The position numbers were made by a program, and so were the translations under genes. From assembly GCA_963706875.1 (NCBI GenBank), contig CAVPNW010000010.1, positions 1-64,000 on the forward strand: DNA of 64,000 bases, written 5' to 3'. Below, one piece after another: positions 51,305 to 60,632 of the stretch. Source of the DNA: Prado023 sp963706875. GTDB taxonomy: Bacteria > Actinomycetota > Actinomycetes > S36-B12 > CAIYMF01. The notes beneath the pieces were generated by a model, which saw only the letters and a list, made by a program, of their open reading frames with translations, was not told the DNA's origin and ran no database searches. The stretch's first letter is position 1. The number at the start of each line of letters is the position of its first letter.

Positions 51305-53630
51305 ATGCTGATTGACCTGTCCGCGCAGCCCCCGGCCCTGCTCGTCGGGGCAAAGGCCGCGCGCCTGGGCTGGCTGATCGACCGGGGCTGGCCGGTCCCG
51401 CCTGGTGTGGTGGCCCCGTTCGACGATGCCCAACGTGCTCGCCGACGCTGGTGGTTCCCGGGGGGCTGAGGCCGTCCGCACAGGGCTCGTCGCGGTCGTC
51501 GACCCGGGGCTGCGGTACGTGATCCGATCGTCGGCCAACGTCGAGGACCACGGTCAGCGTTCCTTCGCTGGCCAGTTCGCCAGCATCTCCGGCGTTGCCG
51601 GCGTGGATGACATCGTGACGGCGATACGCGAGGTCGTGGCGTCGGGGCGCTCCGATCGTGTGCGGCAGTACGCATCGCGCGTCGGCGCGGACCCAGAACT
51701 CCTGCGGATGGCCGTGATCGTGCAGGAGATGGTGCCCCCGGTGGTCTCCGGAGTCGCATTCAGCCGGGATCCGGTGACCGGCTTCGACCATGTCGTGATC
51801 GAGGCGGTGATGGGCGGCGGGGACCTCCTCATGGGACGGGGGCTGACACCCCAGCGGTGGGTCAGTGGACCGGCCGGGATCCTCGAGGAGCCTGACGTGG
51901 CCATGCTGGGGCCCGTGGCCGTGGCCCAGATCGTCGAGTCCGTCCGGGGGATCGCAGCGGCCAGCGGCGAGCCGGTGGATGTTGAGTGGGTATGGGACGG
52001 CACCCGGCTGCACCTGGTCCAGTGGCGGCCGGTCACGGGGCTGTCCATCGAGACCCGGGTCTGGTCCTCGCGGATGGCCAAGGACATGCTTCCCGGGTTG
52101 ATCCCGCCCCTGGTGTGGTCGGTCAACGTCCCGGTGCTCAGTCGCACCTGGGTCGACCTCATCGAGGAGGCCCTGGGGCACAGCGAGCTGGACCCTGACG
52201 GCCTGGTCCGCTCGTTCGGCTATCGCGCCTACTTCAACTCCAGTGCGTTCGGGTCGGTGTTCGCCTCCTTGGGGATGCCCGCTGACGCCCTGGAGCGGAT
52301 GCGCGAGGGAACCAGCCGCTCCGCGATCCGGCCTCCCACCTCGGTCCTGCTGCGACGGACTCCCCGGCTGGTGCGGTTCGCAGCCACCCTGGGGACCTGG
52401 GAGCGCAGGACCCGGCCGTTGCTGGCCGACATCGACCGCCAAAGGCGGATCGAGGACTCGGCTGTCCTGGCGGAGATGTCCGACCAGGACCTGCTCGCGC
52501 GGGTGGAACGCCTGCGGCTCCTGCTGGGGCGTGCCGGGCGCCTGAACATCGTGACGCCCCTGCTGGCCGACGCGTGGGCGGCCTCCGTGCGCCGGACTGC
52601 CACGGGCCTCGGCCTCGACCCGGGGACGATCGATCCCGGGCAGGAGCTCCCGGCCGTGCGGGCCCTCGATCCGGCGCACGCCATGACCGGGATCGATGCC
52701 GATGATGAGCGGGCTTGGGCGGAGTTCCTGGACCGCTTCGGCCATCTGTCGGACAGCCCGAACGACTGCTCCCAGCCCACCTGGGCTGAGTACCCGGATG
52801 CGGTGCGCCGACTGGCACGCCAGGGCAGCACCCGGCTGGTCCGTGCGCCTGTCGACGAACCCGCGGGCGGCCCTCGGGCACGGCTTCTCGCCACCGCGTC
52901 GCCGGTGCGGCGTCCGTTCGTGGCCCGTCAGTGGTCCCGGGCGGCGCGACTGCGGCTGGCCCGCGAGGAGGCCGGGTACGCCTACGCGCGGGTGTACGCC
53001 CTGTTCCGCCCGACGTTCCTCGAGGTCGGTCGCCGGCTGACCTCACGTGCTGTCCTCGACGGGGCCGACGACGTGTTCCTGCTGACCCTGGGGGAGGTGC
53101 AGGACGCCCTCGACGGCCACCTGCCCGATGCGGCGCGGCTGGTGGCCTCCCGCCGCGCGGAGATGGCCGAGGCCGCCGACCTGCACTGGCCGGAGACCAT
53201 CGTGGGCGATGACCCCGTCCCCATCCGGGGTCGCGCTCGAGCGCGGGTCCTCACGGGGGTCCCCACGTCCAGGGGCCGGCACACCGGCCCGGCCCGGATC
53301 GTCACCTCGCTGGCCAGGGCCGGGGACATCGGGCTCGATGATGTCCTGGTCCTTGTAGCGGCGGACATCACGTGGACCCCGCTGCTCCTGAGGGCGGGTG
53401 CGGTGGTGACCGAGACCGGCGGGATGCTGTCGCATGCCTCGATCGTGGCTCGGGAACTGGGTCTTCCCTGCGTGGCCTCGGTGGAGGGCGCGACCGACAT
53501 CGCCGAGGGGGCGATGGTCTGTGTCGACGGCGCGTCGGGCGAGGTCCTCGTGCTGGGCGCGTCCACCGAACCCGACCCGCGAGAGGTGCCCGACCTGCCG
53601 ATCGTGGCCGAGGGGATGGTGGAGTCGTGA
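51305..53630 (+). pseudogene. PEP-synthase/rifampicin-phosphotransferase-like dikinase, frameshifted near its start
   Basis: About 774 residues over two frames. The first 42 (MLIDLSAQPPALLVGAKAAR, GWLIDRGWPVPPGVVAPF) are the PPDK N-terminus. After one extra C in CCC (51429-51431) the frame changes and reads VLADAGGSRGAEAVRTGLV, RYVIRSSANVEDHGQRSFAG (ATP-grasp signature) and GVAFSRDPVTG. A middle domain with no known family spans about 290-640. The swivelling phosphohistidine domain (ETGGMLSHASIVARELGLPC, catalytic His near 715) ends it. There is no PEP/pyruvate-binding barrel, as in rifampicin phosphotransferase. It probably transfers a phosphate from ATP to an unknown molecule. Overlaps the next gene by GTGA. 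Confidence 0.75.
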
Positions 53631-54361
53631 ACAGTGACCGTCGTGTGACCGGGTCGACCGCCGTGATCGCCGGCGCCGCCGCCGGCTACCTGGCCGGGTC
53701 GGTGTCCTTCTCCCGGCTGGTCGGGGAGCGGGCGGCCCCGGGCCAGGACCTGAACGTCACGCTGATCGATGTCGCCGAGACCGGCACCACCGTGGAGTTC
53801 CACGGGATCACCCCGACCAGCGTGAAGGAGCATGCCGGCAACCGGGCGATGATGCTGAGCATCGCGATGGAGGCGGCCAAGGCCGCGGCCCCCACCCTGG
53901 CTGCCCGGGTGCTCATGCCGGGCACCCCGGCAGCCCCTGCTGCGGCGGCCGGCGCGGTGATCGGCCACATCTTCCCGATGTGGAGCGGGTGGCGCGGCGG
54001 CTACGGGATGTCGCCCATGATCGGCGGCTTCCTGGTCCTGGACCCGGCGGGGTTCGTGGTGACCACGGCCGGGTTGAGCTCGGTGATCCTGGTCAGCCAC
54101 GACCGGCGCCTGATGATGCTCTGGCCGGTGACCGTCCCGCTGTGGGGGGCGGCACGTGGCCGGGGTGACATCCTCGCGTTCGGGGTCGTGGCCAACGTCG
54201 CCTACTGGGCCCGGCTCGTCCCCGAGCTGCGCCGGGGCCTGCGCTCCATCCTCAGTGTCCGCCGTCCAGTGAACTCACGCGGGTTCGACGTCGCGGCGGC
54301 GGAGGGCGGCGGCTCCGCCGGCGGCGAGCAGGACCCCGAGGGCGACGAGCGTGACGGCTGA
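53627..54361 (+). CDS. Divergent PlsY-like (glycerol-3-phosphate acyltransferase family) membrane protein
   Basis: Protein of 244 residues. TM helices include STAVIAGAAAGYLAGSVSFS, AAPAAAAGAVIGHIFPMWSG, GGFLVLDPAGFVVTTAGLSS and LMMLWPVTVPLWGAARG. GHIFPMWSGWRGGYGMSP corresponds to PlsY motif 2 (GHxFPxxxxFxGGKG), but the usual SGNxGATN motif is replaced by FHGITPTSVKEHAGN with an insertion. Acyl-phosphate chemistry is therefore uncertain. Translationally coupled to the dikinase. The last 29 codons overlap the convergent exporter gene and look shuffled (AAEGGGSAGGEQDPEGDERD), so the true end may be nearer 54290. Confidence 0.75.
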   Translation: MNSDRRVTGSTAVIAGAAAGYLAGSVSFSRLVGERAAPGQDLNVTLIDVAETGTTVEFHGITPTSVKEHAGNRAMMLSIAMEAAKAAAPTLAARVLMPGTPAAPAAAAGAVIGHIFPMWSGWRGGYGMSPMIGGFLVLDPAGFVVTTAGLSSVILVSHDRRLMMLWPVTVPLWGAARGRGDILAFGVVANVAYWARLVPELRRGLRSILSVRRPVNSRGFDVAAAEGGGSAGGEQDPEGDERDG

Positions 54362-55915
54362 CCTCCAGTCGGGGCTGACGGCGGGTGCCGGTGCCACGTG
54401 GTGCAGCACGGACAGGTTCAGCAGCCACGAGGGTAGGGCCACCGCGGCGCCCACCACCTCGAGCAGGAAGGAGGCCGCGACCAGGGTGTAGGTCAGCGTC
54501 ACCGCCATCCGGGGGAGCATCCCATGGGCCAGCGTCCCCGCACCGAGGACGAACAGCGCTGCCGGGATCGTGTTCACGCCCGCCGCGGCGAGGTCGGCCA
54601 CCCCGACGCCCAGGCCCCCAGCGTTCCCGGCCGCCCAGGTGCCCAGGACCGCGGCCGTGGCCGCCAGCAGGAGCACGCCGACGGAGACCGCCAGCCTTCC
54701 GGCCAGCCAGTGTCCCCGGTCCACCGGGCGGACCAGGAGGTTGTCCAGCCTGCTGGTCGCCTCCTCCTCGCGTGTGGCCGCGACCTGGCCCGCGGCGGCG
54801 GTGATCAGCGCGAGGGTGATGAAGACGAAGGAGACCCCGACGTAGGCCCGGGTGCCGGACTCCTCGATCCCCAACTGGCCCAGCAGGTCCCCATCGGTGG
54901 AGTCCGCCATGGCCTGGGCCGCGGTCCGCGCCACCAACCCGATCAGCATCCCGAACAGCCCCAGACCCAGCGCCCACGCCAGGGCTGGACCCTCGGCCAG
55001 GCGGACGGCCAGTCCCAGTGGGCTGCCCAACCCGCCGGTCCGTGCCCGCCGCGCACCTGCCTGCGCCAACAGGCCCGCCCCGGTGTCGCGGGCGCCCACC
55101 AGCGTCCATGCCAGCGTCCCGAGCGCGAGGGCCACCGCGTAGGGCAACAGGATCGGCAGCAGGTGCGGCTCGGTCAACGGATGGGCCAGTTCCAGCCAGC
55201 CCAGGGGTGTGGCCCAGCGCAGCCATCGCAGGCCCTCCGAGGAGTCGGCCACGACCCTGAGCAGGTAGCTCGCGCCGAGGACGGCGGCAGCCATCCCCGC
55301 CGCCCGGCGGCGGGTGTCGGCCAGCTGCGAGGTGACCGCGCCGACGCCGACCATCACCGCGGGGGTGCTCACGACCGTGACCGCGAGCAGGACAGCCCGA
55401 TCCGTGCCGAGGTCCCCCCCAGCACCGAGAGTCATGCCGATCACGGTGACCAGGAGCATCAGCCCGGTCGATGCAGCAATCCCGAGCAGGCTCGCGCGGG
55501 TCGCCCCAGGCCGAGTGATCGGTCCGGCCAGCACCACCTCGGCCCGCCCCTCGTCCTCCTCGCCGCGAAGGATCCGGGTCACCGCGAAGATCGCCCATAC
55601 TGCCCCGACGAGGGCCAGCACCAGGACGACCCGCCACTCGGTGAAGCCGGCGACGGTCTCCAACGACCGGGTCTCCCCGAACAGCGCCGTGAGCCCGGGG
55701 TTGGACCCGATGCTGCGTGCCAGTGTCACCCGGTCCGCCGGGTCCGGGTAGGCGGCCACGTACCCGATCACCGCGGTGACGGTGACCAGGACGTTCGCAA
55801 CGGCGACGGCGACGGCACCCTTCCACGTCCGGCGGATGGCTAGCCGGGCCACCATCGACCCTGCGACCGTCCCTGTCGGGGTGCCAACCGCCGCCGGGGC
55901 CGTGCCCGCCGTCAC
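54275..55915 (-). CDS. ABC-2 type exporter permease
   Basis: Protein of 546 residues with two halves of about six TM helices, e.g. AVAVAVANVLVTVTAVIGYV, VVLVLALVGAVWAIFAVTRI, ALAWALGLGLFGMLIGLVAR and YVGVSFVFITLALITAAAGQ, and a repeated EEDEGRAEVVLAG / EEEATSRLDNLLV element in each half. Matches the large exporters of polyketide antibiotic or tetronasin type. The GTG at 55915 overlaps the ATPase stop. A longer open frame upstream is antisense. It converges on the PlsY-like gene with an 87-bp overlap. Confidence 0.88.
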   Translation of the reverse strand: MTAGTAPAAVGTPTGTVAGSMVARLAIRRTWKGAVAVAVANVLVTVTAVIGYVAAYPDPADRVTLARSIGSNPGLTALFGETRSLETVAGFTEWRVVLVLALVGAVWAIFAVTRILRGEEDEGRAEVVLAGPITRPGATRASLLGIAASTGLMLLVTVIGMTLGAGGDLGTDRAVLLAVTVVSTPAVMVGVGAVTSQLADTRRRAAGMAAAVLGASYLLRVVADSSEGLRWLRWATPLGWLELAHPLTEPHLLPILLPYAVALALGTLAWTLVGARDTGAGLLAQAGARRARTGGLGSPLGLAVRLAEGPALAWALGLGLFGMLIGLVARTAAQAMADSTDGDLLGQLGIEESGTRAYVGVSFVFITLALITAAAGQVAATREEEATSRLDNLLVRPVDRGHWLAGRLAVSVGVLLLAATAAVLGTWAAGNAGGLGVGVADLAAAGVNTIPAALFVLGAGTLAHGMLPRMAVTLTYTLVAASFLLEVVGAAVALPSWLLNLSVLHHVAPAPAVSPDWRSAVTLVALGVLLAAGGAAALRRRDVEPA

Positions 55916-56796
55916 GGCGCAGACCCGTAGTGAGTCAGGAACAGCTCCTCCAGCGATGGCTCCCGGCTGATCAGGCGGGAGGCGCCGGCCTCTGCGAGGA
56001 CCCGCAGCAGGGGGGCCACCGGCCCATCCACCTGGCAGCGCAGCGTCCCGGACTCCACCGTGACGTCCCACACCCCGGGCACCGCACGGACATCGGGCAC
56101 CGGACGGCCGTCGAAGGCGGCCTCGACGCTCAGCGCGGAGCGCAGCCGCATCGAGTCCAACGAGCCGACCTCGACCAGCCGCCCGGAGCGCAGGATCCCC
56201 ACCCGGCCGCACAGGGCCTCCACCTCGGCCAGCACGTGCGAGGACAGGAACACCGTCTGCCCTGCGGCCTGGGCGTCGCGGATGCAGCCCCGGAACACCT
56301 GCTCCATCAACGGGTCCAGCCCCGCCGTGGGCTCATCGAGGACGAGCAGCTCGGCGCGGGTCATCAGGGCGGCGATCAGGGACAGCTTCTGCCGGTTGCC
56401 CTTGGAGTAGGCCCGCACCCGCTTGCCCGGATCCAACTCGAAGCGCTCGACCAGCTCGTCGCGGTAGGCCAGGTCCACAGTGCCGTGGATCCGGCCCAGC
56501 AGGTGCAGCGTCTCAGCACCGGTGAGCGCTGGCCAGAGGGCGGCATCACCGGGAACGTACGCCAGGCGGCGGTGGATCGCGACGGTGTCGCGCTGGGCAT
56601 CCCCGCCGAGGACCTCTGCCCGCCCCGCCGTGGGACGGATCAGGCCCAGCAGCAGGCGGATCGTCGTGGTCTTGCCCGACCCGTTGGGGCCCAGGTAGCC
56701 GAACACCTCACCCGCTGCGACCTCCAGGTCGAGGTCCACCAGGGCGGGAGACCCGCCGTAGTGCTTGGTCAGGTGTTCGGTCCGGATGACGGCCAC
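55912..56796 (-). CDS. ABC exporter ATPase
   Basis: Protein of 294 residues. Walker A YLGPNGSGKTTTIRLLLGLI (about 34-53), signature AYSKGNRQKLSLIAALMTRA, Walker B LLVLDEPTAGLDPL and the switch His in FLSSHVLAEVEALC. The C-terminal 80 residues are the domain seen in drug-exporter ATPases. Supplies energy to the permease encoded next. GTG start at 56796 by family alignment (VIRTEHLTKHYGG). Confidence 0.93.
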   Translation of the reverse strand: MAVIRTEHLTKHYGGSPALVDLDLEVAAGEVFGYLGPNGSGKTTTIRLLLGLIRPTAGRAEVLGGDAQRDTVAIHRRLAYVPGDAALWPALTGAETLHLLGRIHGTVDLAYRDELVERFELDPGKRVRAYSKGNRQKLSLIAALMTRAELLVLDEPTAGLDPLMEQVFRGCIRDAQAAGQTVFLSSHVLAEVEALCGRVGILRSGRLVEVGSLDSMRLRSALSVEAAFDGRPVPDVRAVPGVWDVTVESGTLRCQVDGPVAPLLRVLAEAGASRLISREPSLEELFLTHYGSAP

Positions 56797-56987
56797 ACCC
56801 CAACGTCTACCACGCGGGGCGCTGCAGAACCCATCCGGATGGACGCGGCGCGACAACTGCGGCAGGACAACCACGGACCGCCACGGCCTTCGCCCTCGGT
56901 TCGGTCCGGGGGTTCCTGGCTGGTGCGGGGTCCCGGTGTGTTGCGCTGGCCGTCGCGGGTGGGCCACGATGGCCGTGGGAGTGCGAC

Positions 56988-57530
56988 ATGGGCACATCGA
57001 CGGCAGTCGGGTCCGGGGTGCGGGAAGTGCGCGCGCGCTACTGGCCCATGGGCTTCGTGCTCGTGGCGGTCGTCGGCACGGCGTGGCACTACGTCTACGA
57101 CCTGTCGGGTGGCTCCTGGCTGGTCGGGCTGGTCGCCCCGGTCAACGAGAGCGTGTGGGAGCACACGAAACTCGTCTCAGTCCCGATCCTTGGGTGGGCG
57201 CTGTGGTCCGCCCATCGCCGCGGCCGAGGCAGGACAGTCGGTCGTTCACGGGCGCCTCTGGCGGCCGTGGCAGCAGCACTCGCAGGCTCGGTGGTCATGG
57301 TCGTGGGGTTCTACGCCTATGTGGGCGTGTTGGGCGCCCACCAGTTGGCGATGGACATCGCGCTGTTCCTCCTTTGTGTGTGGGTGGCGGTCCGGACGTT
57401 CGACCTGCTCGTGCAGGTGGGACCCGCCGTGCCCACGTGGCTGGGCATCGTCCTGGTTGTCGGGATGCTGGCAGTCGGGGCCCTGTTGACGATCGCGCCG
57501 CCGGACTTGCCGCTGTTCCAGGTGCCGTGA
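56988..57530 (+). CDS. DUF6512 family membrane protein
   Basis: Protein of 180 residues with about five TM helices. VAPVNESVWEHTKLVSVPIL (about 49-68) is the family signature; others are SVVMVVGFYAYVGVLGAHQL and LGIVLVVGMLAVGALLTIAP. Function unknown. Starts with ATG just after GGGAGTG. Confidence 0.82.
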   Translation: MGTSTAVGSGVREVRARYWPMGFVLVAVVGTAWHYVYDLSGGSWLVGLVAPVNESVWEHTKLVSVPILGWALWSAHRRGRGRTVGRSRAPLAAVAAALAGSVVMVVGFYAYVGVLGAHQLAMDIALFLLCVWVAVRTFDLLVQVGPAVPTWLGIVLVVGMLAVGALLTIAPPDLPLFQVP

Positions 57531-57575
57531 CGCGCGGCTGCCGGCGGTTGGGCATGATGGTCCTGGAGGTGCCCG

Positions 57576-58313
57576 ATGCCGCGTGGCCTCGATGTGGGGA
57601 CCGGGGGAGATCGGGTGCTGGTACTGCTGCCGGGGTTCGTCACCCCGGCGCATTCCTACGCCGGCTTGGTCAGCCCCCTGGTCGTATCCGATCCCGGGTT
57701 GCGGGTGGTCGTCCCCCAGTTGTACCGCATCGGCCCGGGGGTGCTCACGGGTCGGTACTCAGTGGCGCAGGAGGTGCTGGAGGCTGTGGATCTGGTTCGG
57801 GACCTCGCCCGACAGGGGGTGCCGGTGTGGTTGGCTGGCCACTCCCGGGGAGGGCAGGTTGCGTGGCTGGCAGCCGAGGCCCTCGAGGAGTACGCCAGGC
57901 CTGCGGGCCTGGTCCTGATCGACCCGGTGGACACCGCAGGTTCCCGATCGGTGGCGTCGCGACCCCCGCGATTCTCCCTGGAATGCCTGGTGATCGGCGC
58001 CGGGGCCGGCTCCCGGTGCGCTCCCGTGGGGGTGAACCACCAGCGGTTCGCCACCGCAGCACCTCGTCGGATCCACGCCACGGTCCCTGGGTGCGGCCAC
58101 GCTGATGTGCTGACGGGTCAGGCTCTGCGCTGGGGTCGGACCCTGTGCTCAGGGGGACCAGACCCGCAGCGCGCCCGTGCCACGGTGACCGCCCTCATCG
58201 CGGCACATCTGCGCGGCGACCTCGAACCGCACCTCGTCGTCCCGGGACCCGAGATGGGCAACCCCAGCCTCGGCCGTGACGACCGATGGCCCACTGCGGT
58301 CATCTGGCACTGA
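57576..58313 (+). CDS. Alpha/beta hydrolase (chlorophyllase/lipase-like)
   Basis: Protein of 245 residues. LVLLPGFVTPAHSYAGLVSP (oxyanion loop), WLAGHSRGGQVAWLAAEAL (about 88-106; nucleophile Ser in GHSRGG) and a late Asp/His region (VPGCGHADVLTGQ, catalytic His). The Ser lies where chlorophyllase-type and PET-hydrolase-like enzymes have it; substrate unknown. Ribosome site GGAGG before ATG. Confidence 0.85.
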   Translation: MPRGLDVGTGGDRVLVLLPGFVTPAHSYAGLVSPLVVSDPGLRVVVPQLYRIGPGVLTGRYSVAQEVLEAVDLVRDLARQGVPVWLAGHSRGGQVAWLAAEALEEYARPAGLVLIDPVDTAGSRSVASRPPRFSLECLVIGAGAGSRCAPVGVNHQRFATAAPRRIHATVPGCGHADVLTGQALRWGRTLCSGGPDPQRARATVTALIAAHLRGDLEPHLVVPGPEMGNPSLGRDDRWPTAVIWH

Positions 58314-58366
58314 GCTGCCCCCTCGCCATCACGACAGCTGAGGGGTTCATGGCCGGTCGATCAGGG

Positions 58367-59860
58367 TCACACGCGCTTCCCAGCCACGCAGCGTGTCGGG
58401 TCTGAGCGGTCCGGTCGCACGAGTCTCACGGCGTCGTCGATGACGGTGGTCGGCGGTCGGCTGGTGTCGACGTGCCGCGCAGCAGCCCAGGGTGCGGGGG
58501 CCCGCTGCGCGAGGGCCGCGAGCACGTCGGGGGTGGCATCCGATGCGTCACCCAGGGCTGCTGCCCTGGCCTGGATCCGGGCGGCGGCTTCCTCCACCTC
58601 AAGTTCGCAGCGGATCTCGTGGAGGTGGGCGTGGCCCCGCCGGGCGAGCGCTCGGGCTGCGTTGCGCTGGTCGGGGTCGAGCCAGGTCGCGTCGAGCACG
58701 ACGCAGTCCCCCCAGCTCAGGGCCACCCCCGCCCGGCGCAGCAGCTCTCGGTAGGCCCCGGCGGTGAACGCGGGGGTGTAGATCCCCTCGAACGGGGCGG
58801 CACCGGCTGGAGCCGTGGGGTCCAGGCCGGCCAGTTCCTTGCGCACCTCGTCGCTGCGCAGCACGGGCCATCCGAGGCGGTCGGCCAGCCCCTGAGCGAG
58901 GGTGGTCTTGCCGGTGCCGGGAAGGCCGCCGACGAGGACCAGGTGGATCTCGGCCTCGTCGAGGTGACGGCCGGCCTGGGTCAGGAACGCCGTCGCTTCC
59001 TCGGCAGCACCCGCCTGACCGGTGTCGGCGCGCAGGCAGGCGATCTTGGCCCGGACCAGGGCGCGATAGGCGATGTACCAGTGCTCCAGGGAGTCCGGGT
59101 GCGTCTCCCCGGCGAACTCCCGGTAGGCGGCCAGGAACCTGCGGGCCAGGTCAGCCCGGCCCAGGTGCTCAAGGTCCATGGCCAGGAAGCTGGTGTCGTA
59201 GAGCACGTCACCCCAGCGGAACCGGGGGTCGAACTCGACGCAGTCCAGGATCCTGGGGCCGTCGTCGAGGCAGAAGATGTCCTCGGCGAGCAGGTCGCCG
59301 TGGCCGTCGACGATCCGTCGCTCGGCCACCCGGTGGGCCAGCAGCGGGTGTCGGCCGTCGAGGTACTCCAGCGCCTGGCGACCGATCCGATCGAGTAGAG
59401 CGCCGTCCAGGAACCGCCCAGCGAAGGGTGCGGTCTCCTCTAGGTTGGTCGACCAGAGCATCGTCAGGTGCTCGACCGAACCCGCCAGGTCGATGGCCGG
59501 TGCTCGGGCGGCGCGGGAATGGAACGCGGCCACCTGACGCGCCACGGCCTGCAGGGGGGCGTCGTCGAAGTGGGGATCGGCGATCATCGTGGCCAGCCGG
59601 CGATCGGCCGGGAGGCGGCGCATCACGACCAGGTGGTCGACGGGGGACCCGTCCTCGTCGACGAGGTCGTGCACCCCGAGGTACACGTCAGGAGCCAACC
59701 GCCGGTTCAGCTGCACCTCCCGCCGGCAGTCGGCCAGGCGGAGCTCGCGGGTCGAGAAGTCCAGGAACGGCGTCGTGACCGGCTTGCGCACCTTGTACAC
59801 CCGGTCGCCCATGAAGAACAGCACCGAGATATGGGTCTCGACGACCGCCGCCCGCTCCAC
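58367..59860 (-). CDS. Fused aminoglycoside-phosphotransferase-like and AAA (P-loop) kinase
   Basis: Protein of 497 residues. Residues 1-310 are an APH-like kinase: HISVLFFMGDRVYKVRKPVT, then RIVDGHGDLLAEDIFCLDDG and DCVEFDPRFRWGDVLYDTSF, with the catalytic DGHGDL and metal-binding D. Residues about 320-497 are a zeta-toxin/YjeE-like P-loop kinase: LVLVGGLPGTGKTTLAQGLA, then DATWLDPDQRNAARALARRG. The same fusion is common in actinobacteria; substrate unknown. GTG start. Confidence 0.88.
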   Translation of the reverse strand: MERAAVVETHISVLFFMGDRVYKVRKPVTTPFLDFSTRELRLADCRREVQLNRRLAPDVYLGVHDLVDEDGSPVDHLVVMRRLPADRRLATMIADPHFDDAPLQAVARQVAAFHSRAARAPAIDLAGSVEHLTMLWSTNLEETAPFAGRFLDGALLDRIGRQALEYLDGRHPLLAHRVAERRIVDGHGDLLAEDIFCLDDGPRILDCVEFDPRFRWGDVLYDTSFLAMDLEHLGRADLARRFLAAYREFAGETHPDSLEHWYIAYRALVRAKIACLRADTGQAGAAEEATAFLTQAGRHLDEAEIHLVLVGGLPGTGKTTLAQGLADRLGWPVLRSDEVRKELAGLDPTAPAGAAPFEGIYTPAFTAGAYRELLRRAGVALSWGDCVVLDATWLDPDQRNAARALARRGHAHLHEIRCELEVEEAAARIQARAAALGDASDATPDVLAALAQRAPAPWAAARHVDTSRPPTTVIDDAVRLVRPDRSDPTRCVAGKRV

Positions 59861-60008
59861 GACGCTGATACTTCGCGCCCGCGGAGGGTCGCACCAGAGG
59901 CCAACGTCCCAGACCCGAGACTGTCATCGCAGTCTGCCGCAGTCCCGTGCGAGGTGGCGCAGGGGCACCAGCCTGCCGGCCCGGTCGACGACTACGCGGG
60001 TGGCTCGG

Positions 60009-60632
60009 CTAGGGAGTTGGCTCCACCGGGCGCCATGGGTGGGGGACGACAGCCTCGGCCGCCGCCAGCAGTTCCTGTGCATCCTGCCGGGGGAGTGGGC
60101 TGCGCAACGTCGTCAGGTCGTCGGGGTCGAGGGTCAGGGCGGATGCCGCGACCACGGCCGTGCCCGCGATGGTCCCTGGGATTCCCGGGTCAGGGGGCTC
60201 GGTGGAGGGCGCCCCGGTCCACGCCGCCCGGGCCATCGGGTCGCGGTCGAGAAGGAATGCGGCAACGTAGGCCAGCGCCGCGGCATGCTTGCACCAGCCG
60301 TGGTCGCATCCGTAGGGGCAGGTGCAGTCCGCGGCCACGCGCTCCGAGCCGGAGATGGTGGTGCGGTCGAGGCGCACCTGGTAGGGCTCTGACCCGGTGC
60401 CCTGGATCTGCGCCGAGAAGCCCTCGGTTTCCACGTGGACGGCGACGACCTGTCCGGCGCGGGCGTAGGTGCGCCCGCGGGCGAGAATCTGCGGCGCGCT
60501 TTCCATCTCGGCGGCGGCCACGAGGTCCGCGGCCAGTGCGTCGCTGACCTTGCCGGGCTTGGCGACGACGACCCCGCCCTCGACGGCCCGCCGCGGGGGT
60601 GCGTCGTAGAAGTCCCAGCGTCCCCGGCTCAT
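60009..60632 (-). CDS. SWIM zinc-finger protein
   Basis: Protein of 207 residues. The SWIM motif CxCxnCxH is seen in CTCPYGCDHGWCKHAAALAYVA (Cys-x-Cys...Cys-x-His, about 103-124). SWIM proteins of this sort bind DNA or proteins and sit next to SNF2 helicases. ATG at 60632 overlaps the helicase stop (ATGA), confirming a two-gene unit. Confidence 0.9.
   Translation of the reverse strand: MSRGRWDFYDAPPRRAVEGGVVVAKPGKVSDALAADLVAAAEMESAPQILARGRTYARAGQVVAVHVETEGFSAQIQGTGSEPYQVRLDRTTISGSERVAADCTCPYGCDHGWCKHAAALAYVAAFLLDRDPMARAAWTGAPSTEPPDPGIPGTIAGTAVVAASALTLDPDDLTTLRSPLPRQDAQELLAAAEAVVPHPWRPVEPTP

Noticed and set aside
50544..52745. A 733-codon minus-strand frame
   Set aside because: Most of it is antisense to the dikinase gene. 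Only the last 181 codons, with a ribosome site at 51089, look coding.
54252..55826. A 524-codon minus-strand frame over the exporter permease
   Set aside because: Glycine/arginine-rich shadow of the permease in another frame; no motifs.
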